Shown here: in pieces, positions 4,897 through 8,310 of the stretch | Position numbering within the stretch: the first letter of the stretch is position 1 | How the letters are laid out: each line of letters begins with the position of its first letter | Notes under the pieces: generated by a model | The model's input: the letters and a program-made list of their open reading frames with translations, nothing else | The model's database searches: none | Told to the model about the DNA's origin: nothing | Program-made: the position numbers and the translations under genes | Assembly: GCA_009995705.1 (NCBI GenBank) | Contig: JAADBR010000162.1 | Span: 1 to 8,310 of the forward strand | Source of the DNA: Microcystis aeruginosa W13-11 | Lineage (GTDB): Bacteria > Cyanobacteriota > Cyanobacteriia > Cyanobacteriales > Microcystaceae | DNA: 8,310 nucleotides | Direction: 5' to 3'

Positions 4897-7752
4897 CTAG
4901 GATAAGATCGGGGGGTTACCGATTGAGCTAGGTAAAAAGTCGGGTACATTAACGGTTTTTCCATTGATAGGAGCTAGTTTTTCGAGGACAAAGTCAGGAA
5001 CTTTGGCTTCTTGGCCTTTTACCTGACAACAATCGCGCAGGGCGATTAAAAAACCTTTGGGTGTGTTGTCTAGGTGTTTTAGCCATTCCCACCATTGACT
5101 ATCATTATCCCGATAGAGGTCGAGCAGGTGCAAAGCCGCTAAATATTCAGCGATGGGATCGAGGGTGAAACGGAGACGATCTTGGGCAGGTCCGACGATT
5201 TGGATAAGATGTAGGCGTTGTTCCAAATATTTTAGGCGAATTTCCGCAGTATTATCGGCCAAAGCCAGCAAAATATCTTCAATTACGGCGGTGTTCGGCT
5301 GATAGGTAGTTTTCAAGCATTCCCAAGCCACAATTTTCGCTGTTTTCTGGACTATGCGATCTTCTAATTTATCTTTGTGGACATCCCGATTCAGTTCGTT
5401 AATATAATGAAGCATTAAATCAGGGACGTTATCGGGCAAGGAAGCGGTCAGAGTTTGGGCTGATTCCACTTTAGAGGCGATCATTTGTTCGGCATAAAGT
5501 TTCGCCAAGAGGAGGGTGATATTGCCGCGGTCGACGATCTGAGATAGGTGACGACAGGCATCGAAAAATTCAGGATCGGGAAAGAGTTCCCGTTTGCCTC
5601 GTTCCCTCAGATAAGCATCCATGAAAGACGATAGGTGATTACCTTCAATCCGCAGGGGTTGAATGGTAGTTTTAACAACATGACCGAGGACTTCCCGAAG
5701 GCGAGAGGTAATTAGCAAAGCCTTGGCGGGACAATCGGGCATTTCCGGACGAATGAGATCGCGGGTTTCGGTACTCATTTCCGAGAGATGATCGACAATA
5801 ACGAGGATACGCTGTTTTCTAAGCAGTTGTTCGAGAAGTTTTGCCGAAATAGGGTCGGTATCTTGTCCTAACTCGTCGTTGAGTTGTCCCAAAATCGCAT
5901 CGGTAAAGGGACATTTATCGTGATCGGGGTCGGGATCGAGATCGTCTTCGATCAGTACCGGTAACATTCGATGTTTAAGGATTCGCTCGTTTTCGTCCTC
6001 GGACATCGCCCATTGGGCAATCTGACAGGCAAGACTGGTTTTGCCTGAACCGCCTTCACCCCAAATCAACAGGTTTTTTTGTGTGGCAAAGGTATTTTGC
6101 AGGTGTTTGGGAGTGAGTTGGGCGATGGTCATCCGTTCATTTAAAACTACTGGACTAGGAACGTGAACCAGTCTTTTTTCTACCGTGTCTTTTTGTTGAA
6201 AGGCTTCTCGTACCGATTTGATGTGAACCGCCACCCAAGCATCTAAAACTCGTCCATGATATTTGAGGGGAGAGAGTAAACGTAAAAAAGTCACCGTTAC
6301 AGAACCGATCGCGGAAACGAGCGGATTGCTAATCTTGGAGGCGGTTTCCAATGTCCCTAACAAATCATCATCGAGTTTCAATAACCAGAGTGGTTTTAAC
6401 CAAAAGATGCCAGCATAGGAACCTAGTAGAATAACTACCGCCCACGCCAAGGGATTGGTAAGTATATCGTGCAGAATAAACTGTTCTGCTTGGATCAGTT
6501 TGAGAATCTCTAGCTGTTGCTCGGTTTCTTTAATCGCTTCTTGATAAAGAGACTGTTTTTCTTTCAGGGCTATTAAAGCTACATTCAAAGAATCGATCGC
6601 TTTCTGAACATCGATTTTGTTGCTTCTGGCCTGACTGGGAAAACTTCCAGCTATCATCGCTATCGCTTGAGCTGCCTTCGGTTGTTCCTCGTCCAAAGCC
6701 TTGGTAAGGCTTTCGAGGGTTTTTTGATCGCTGTTGAAATCAAAAGTATCTTTTTGTGCTATTAGCATCCCCAAAGCGGCGGCCGCATCACCTCTAACGA
6801 TTGAATTGGGATCGTTTTCTAGGATGTCACGCAATTTCCCTAGGGTTTCGCGATCATTGCCTCCTATTTGTCCTAAAGCGGAAGCGACATAGGAGCGTAG
6901 GGTATAATTTCGGTCGTCTAAAGCCGTGCGAAGTCCGGGGATAGCGTCTTGAAGAGCTTTACGAATCCCGATATCTTGATCTTGGCTATTTTGAGCGATT
7001 TTCCCTAAAGCATTGGCGGCTTCTTTGCGGACAACCCAAGAGGGGTCATCTAAAGCTTGATGAAAAAGTTCTACTAAAGCTAGGTCTGGCGTGACAATTT
7101 GTCCTAAAGCTTCGGCCGCACTAGCGCGCAGATGACTATTGGTATCTTGTTTCAGGATACCTTCGAGTACCGGAATCGCACCCGCATTTTTGGGAATATT
7201 TACATCGGTAAAACTCAAGAGGGTTTCTATCGCTAATCCCCGCACTTCATCGTTATTATCTGGGTTTTTTAGCACCTCTACCAGTTCATGGACTACGGGG
7301 GTCGCCCCAATACCTCGCAACGCCCAAATGACACTTTTCCGCATTTCCGGGGGTTGAGAGGGATCGAGGAGCAGCTCTTTTAGTGGGGGTATGGCATCTT
7401 CTGCCCCTGTGCCGATGCCCCTCAAAACATAAGCGGCATTTTTCCTGACTTCTAAGGGTACGGTCGATTCTTGAACCGTGGCAATTACCGAACAGAAGAT
7501 CGGGTCCTGTCGTTTTCCTTCCCAATCGCTCAGGGGATATAAGTCTTTACTCCATTGATTAACTATTTGTAACTGTTGTGACAAGGTTTTAGTCTTGATC
7601 TGTTCAATTTTAGATTTAACTTCTGGAGAATTTATTTGTTCCAGGGTACAGGTAACAGCCCCAGCACTACCGGAAGAATTTAAGAGGGAAACTAGGCTCA
7701 ACAACGTGGCACTTATCCCAGTCAACGGTGAATAACGGAGATGTTTATTCAT
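4897..7752 (-). CDS. Membrane-spanning HEAT-repeat NACHT NTPase (STAND family)
   Basis: The 951-residue product starts at the ATG at 7752, with GGGAGG seven bases upstream; a start five codons earlier has no such site. Residues 1-32 look like a signal peptide ending in AGA, and Cys35 and Cys87 could form a disulfide. About seven HEAT repeats follow (roughly 98-350; recurrent VRxxAAxALGxI patterns such as VRKEAANALGKI). Next come a helical, coiled-coil-like segment (370-425), a transmembrane helix (about 432-456) followed by lysines, and a linker. The NACHT module has Walker A GEGGSGKTS (565-573), Walker B LVIVDHLSE (Asp654, Glu658), ITSR (681-684) and a FTLDPIAEYLAALH motif (862-875) typical of NACHT helical domains. 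STAND NTPases are ligand-triggered oligomerising switches. The predicted topology puts HEAT outside and the NTPase in the cytoplasm. No known effector domain was seen. The ligand is unknown; signalling or defence roles are both possible. Confidence 0.88.
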   Translation of the reverse strand: MNKHLRYSPLTGISATLLSLVSLLNSSGSAGAVTCTLEQINSPEVKSKIEQIKTKTLSQQLQIVNQWSKDLYPLSDWEGKRQDPIFCSVIATVQESTVPLEVRKNAAYVLRGIGTGAEDAIPPLKELLLDPSQPPEMRKSVIWALRGIGATPVVHELVEVLKNPDNNDEVRGLAIETLLSFTDVNIPKNAGAIPVLEGILKQDTNSHLRASAAEALGQIVTPDLALVELFHQALDDPSWVVRKEAANALGKIAQNSQDQDIGIRKALQDAIPGLRTALDDRNYTLRSYVASALGQIGGNDRETLGKLRDILENDPNSIVRGDAAAALGMLIAQKDTFDFNSDQKTLESLTKALDEEQPKAAQAIAMIAGSFPSQARSNKIDVQKAIDSLNVALIALKEKQSLYQEAIKETEQQLEILKLIQAEQFILHDILTNPLAWAVVILLGSYAGIFWLKPLWLLKLDDDLLGTLETASKISNPLVSAIGSVTVTFLRLLSPLKYHGRVLDAWVAVHIKSVREAFQQKDTVEKRLVHVPSPVVLNERMTIAQLTPKHLQNTFATQKNLLIWGEGGSGKTSLACQIAQWAMSEDENERILKHRMLPVLIEDDLDPDPDHDKCPFTDAILGQLNDELGQDTDPISAKLLEQLLRKQRILVIVDHLSEMSTETRDLIRPEMPDCPAKALLITSRLREVLGHVVKTTIQPLRIEGNHLSSFMDAYLRERGKRELFPDPEFFDACRHLSQIVDRGNITLLLAKLYAEQMIASKVESAQTLTASLPDNVPDLMLHYINELNRDVHKDKLEDRIVQKTAKIVAWECLKTTYQPNTAVIEDILLALADNTAEIRLKYLEQRLHLIQIVGPAQDRLRFTLDPIAEYLAALHLLDLYRDNDSQWWEWLKHLDNTPKGFLIALRDCCQVKGQEAKVPDFVLEKLAPINGKTVNVPDFLPSSIGNPPILS

Positions 7753-7782
7753 GGTTTTACCTCCCAACTAATATAAAACAAA

Positions 7783-7864
7783 AAGACTACATCCTTAAGT
7801 CTTTAAATAAATAACTACCATGCTCTACAGCCTACCTAAGTCTTGAACCTATTCTATCATTATA
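7783..7864 (-). promoter_or_regulatory. Possible promoter and structured leader of the NACHT gene
   Basis: A perfect TATAAT lies at 7864-7859 on the minus strand, but no good -35 is seen 16-18 bp upstream, so activator dependence is possible. It would give a leader of about 100 nt. Within that leader, AAGACTTAGG (7844-7835) and AAGACTTAAGG (7803-7793) form a direct repeat with a 41-42 bp period, about four helical turns. The second copy is also the left arm of a hairpin (AAGACT/AGTCTT, 7803-7783) followed by TTTGTTTT, like a weak attenuator. All of this is motif-level inference. Confidence 0.35.
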
Positions 7865-7898
7865 ATTTTAAAAATCTCTAATACTTAGCAATAATTAA

Positions 7899-8036
7899 TA
7901 GAGTTGTTGGGAAATAAGCTCAAAATCATTGAAGCCCTTACATGGTAAGCTTTTAAGCGACTTTCTATTGTGATCACTAAAACCCAGACTACATAAGGCT
8001 TTGAGCTATTTTAATAGTTATATCCCAACAGGTCTA
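7899..8036. mobile_element. Inverted-repeat element, possible MITE or IS remnant (138 bp)
   Basis: The termini TAGAGTTGTTGGGA (7899-7912) and TCCCAACAGGTCTA (8023-8036) are inverted repeats matching at 12 of 14 positions, with TGTTGGGA/TCCCAACA perfect. A second internal pair, AGCTCAAA near 7917 and TTTGAGCT near 8000, continues the palindrome with a short length difference. There is no coding capacity. The extent of the element is uncertain because no target duplication was identified. Confidence 0.5.
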
Positions 8037-8104
8037 ATAGGTATTTGTTAGAATCAACGAAAAGATAAAAGCTCACTCAAACTTGCTGGCACAACGAGAA
8101 GAAC

Positions 8105-8200
8105 TATAGCGGTTCTCACACCTGTGTGGCACACTTAAACCTTTGCTAATTAAGCTTTTCAACATTTATAATGTACCTCTTGCGAACAGGAAACGCTATA
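8105..8200. mobile_element. MITE-like element, TATAGCG family, copy 2 (96 bp)
   Basis: Ends TATAGCGGTTC (8105-8115) and GAAACGCTATA (8190-8200) are inverted repeats with one mismatch. About 29 bp in from each end is a GGyACA-like motif, as in the copy at 1163-1259, which is one base longer. There is no coding sequence, and TA is present at both ends. The two copies have diverged in the middle. It lies just upstream of the truncated plus-strand gene. Confidence 0.65.
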
Positions 8201-8265
8201 TCCCTCTTTTGTCAGAGAAGGAGAGTTAGAATAGAGATAAAAGCCCTCAAAGCGAGAGGTGGTCT

Positions 8266-8310
8266 ATGGTTAAGCCACGTCCCGAGCAAAAAACGGTCAC
8301 GATAGTAGAT
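8266..8310 (+). CDS. 5' end of a gene, probably an IS701-family transposase
   Basis: Only the first 15 codons (MVKPRPEQKTVTIVD) are inside the window; the gene continues beyond 8310. The start is supported by GAGAGG six bases upstream of the ATG. The peptide resembles the N-terminus of IS701-family DDE transposases as I remember them from cyanobacteria, where a K-P-R-P stretch is followed by an aromatic/Cys-containing helix. This is recognition from a very short fragment, so the identity is tentative. If correct, an insertion sequence begins in the preceding 60 bp. It is the only gene on the plus strand. Confidence 0.5.
   Translation, partial: MVKPRPEQKTVTIVD

Larger units (their letters stand above)
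7753..8265. other. Gene-poor AT-rich intergenic region between the NACHT gene and a plus-strand gene
   Basis: About 510 bp without a complete gene. It contains, from left to right, the leader and probable promoter of the NACHT gene, a 138-bp inverted-repeat element, a roughly 70-bp spacer with nothing recognisable (8037-8104), a TATAGCG MITE-like element, and the upstream region of a truncated plus-strand gene. The phrase GATAAAAGC, followed closely by CTCAAA, occurs twice (near 8062 and 8235). The left end of an insertion sequence may lie in 8201-8265. Confidence 0.6.

Noticed and set aside
7139..7525. Open frames overlapping the HEAT-repeat region
   Set aside because: The repeated DNA of the HEAT units keeps other frames open; none has start signals or recognisable domains.

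Overview
The window looks like a cyanobacterial chromosome fragment, most likely Microcystis or a close relative. The reasons are a gltD of cyanobacterial type, a HIP1 octamer (GCGATCGC at 3321), a GGTGCGTTA/TAACGCACC palindrome, many small toxin-antitoxin (TA) genes, several roughly 100-bp palindrome-ended (MITE-like) elements, and the start of what looks like an IS701-type transposase. The assignment rests on recognition, not on a search. No rRNA, tRNA or CRISPR array was seen.

Left part (1-3136), all genes on the minus strand. Reading right to left, there is a DUF433 antitoxin gene with a frameshifted DUF5615 toxin (3136-2562), a PIN toxin with its antitoxin (2374-1714), a DUF2281-like orphan (1580-1296), hicA-hicB (1143-704), and a small Ala/Gly-rich protein (526-170) that ends in a Rho-independent terminator. 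Three imperfect palindromes of 84-90 bp (594-683, 1686-1772, 2484-2567) sit directly after hicB, overlapping the end of the PIN-partner antitoxin, and after the DUF5615 pseudogene. Each has integron attC architecture: an RYYYAAC-like left box, a GTTRRRY-like right box, paired inner boxes and two conserved unpaired bases, in canonical orientation relative to the minus-strand genes. I read this stretch as an integrase-less integron cassette cluster (CALIN-like) loaded with TA cassettes. Both PIN-fold toxins appear to carry internal deletions of about 26-30 nt, and only HicAB looks intact.

Middle part (3137-4896). A MITE-like element of about 102 bp separates the cassette region from an intact gltD (glutamate synthase small subunit), a core nitrogen-assimilation gene.

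Right part (4897-8310). A 951-residue protein on the minus strand combines a signal peptide, about seven HEAT repeats, one transmembrane segment and a C-terminal NACHT-type NTPase. It is apparently a membrane-spanning STAND switch with an exported sensor and a cytoplasmic motor. Its upstream 500 bp holds no complete gene: it has an AT-rich leader with repeated boxes and a hairpin, a 138-bp inverted-repeat element, a second copy of the TATAGCG MITE, and the first 15 codons of a plus-strand gene cut by the window end.
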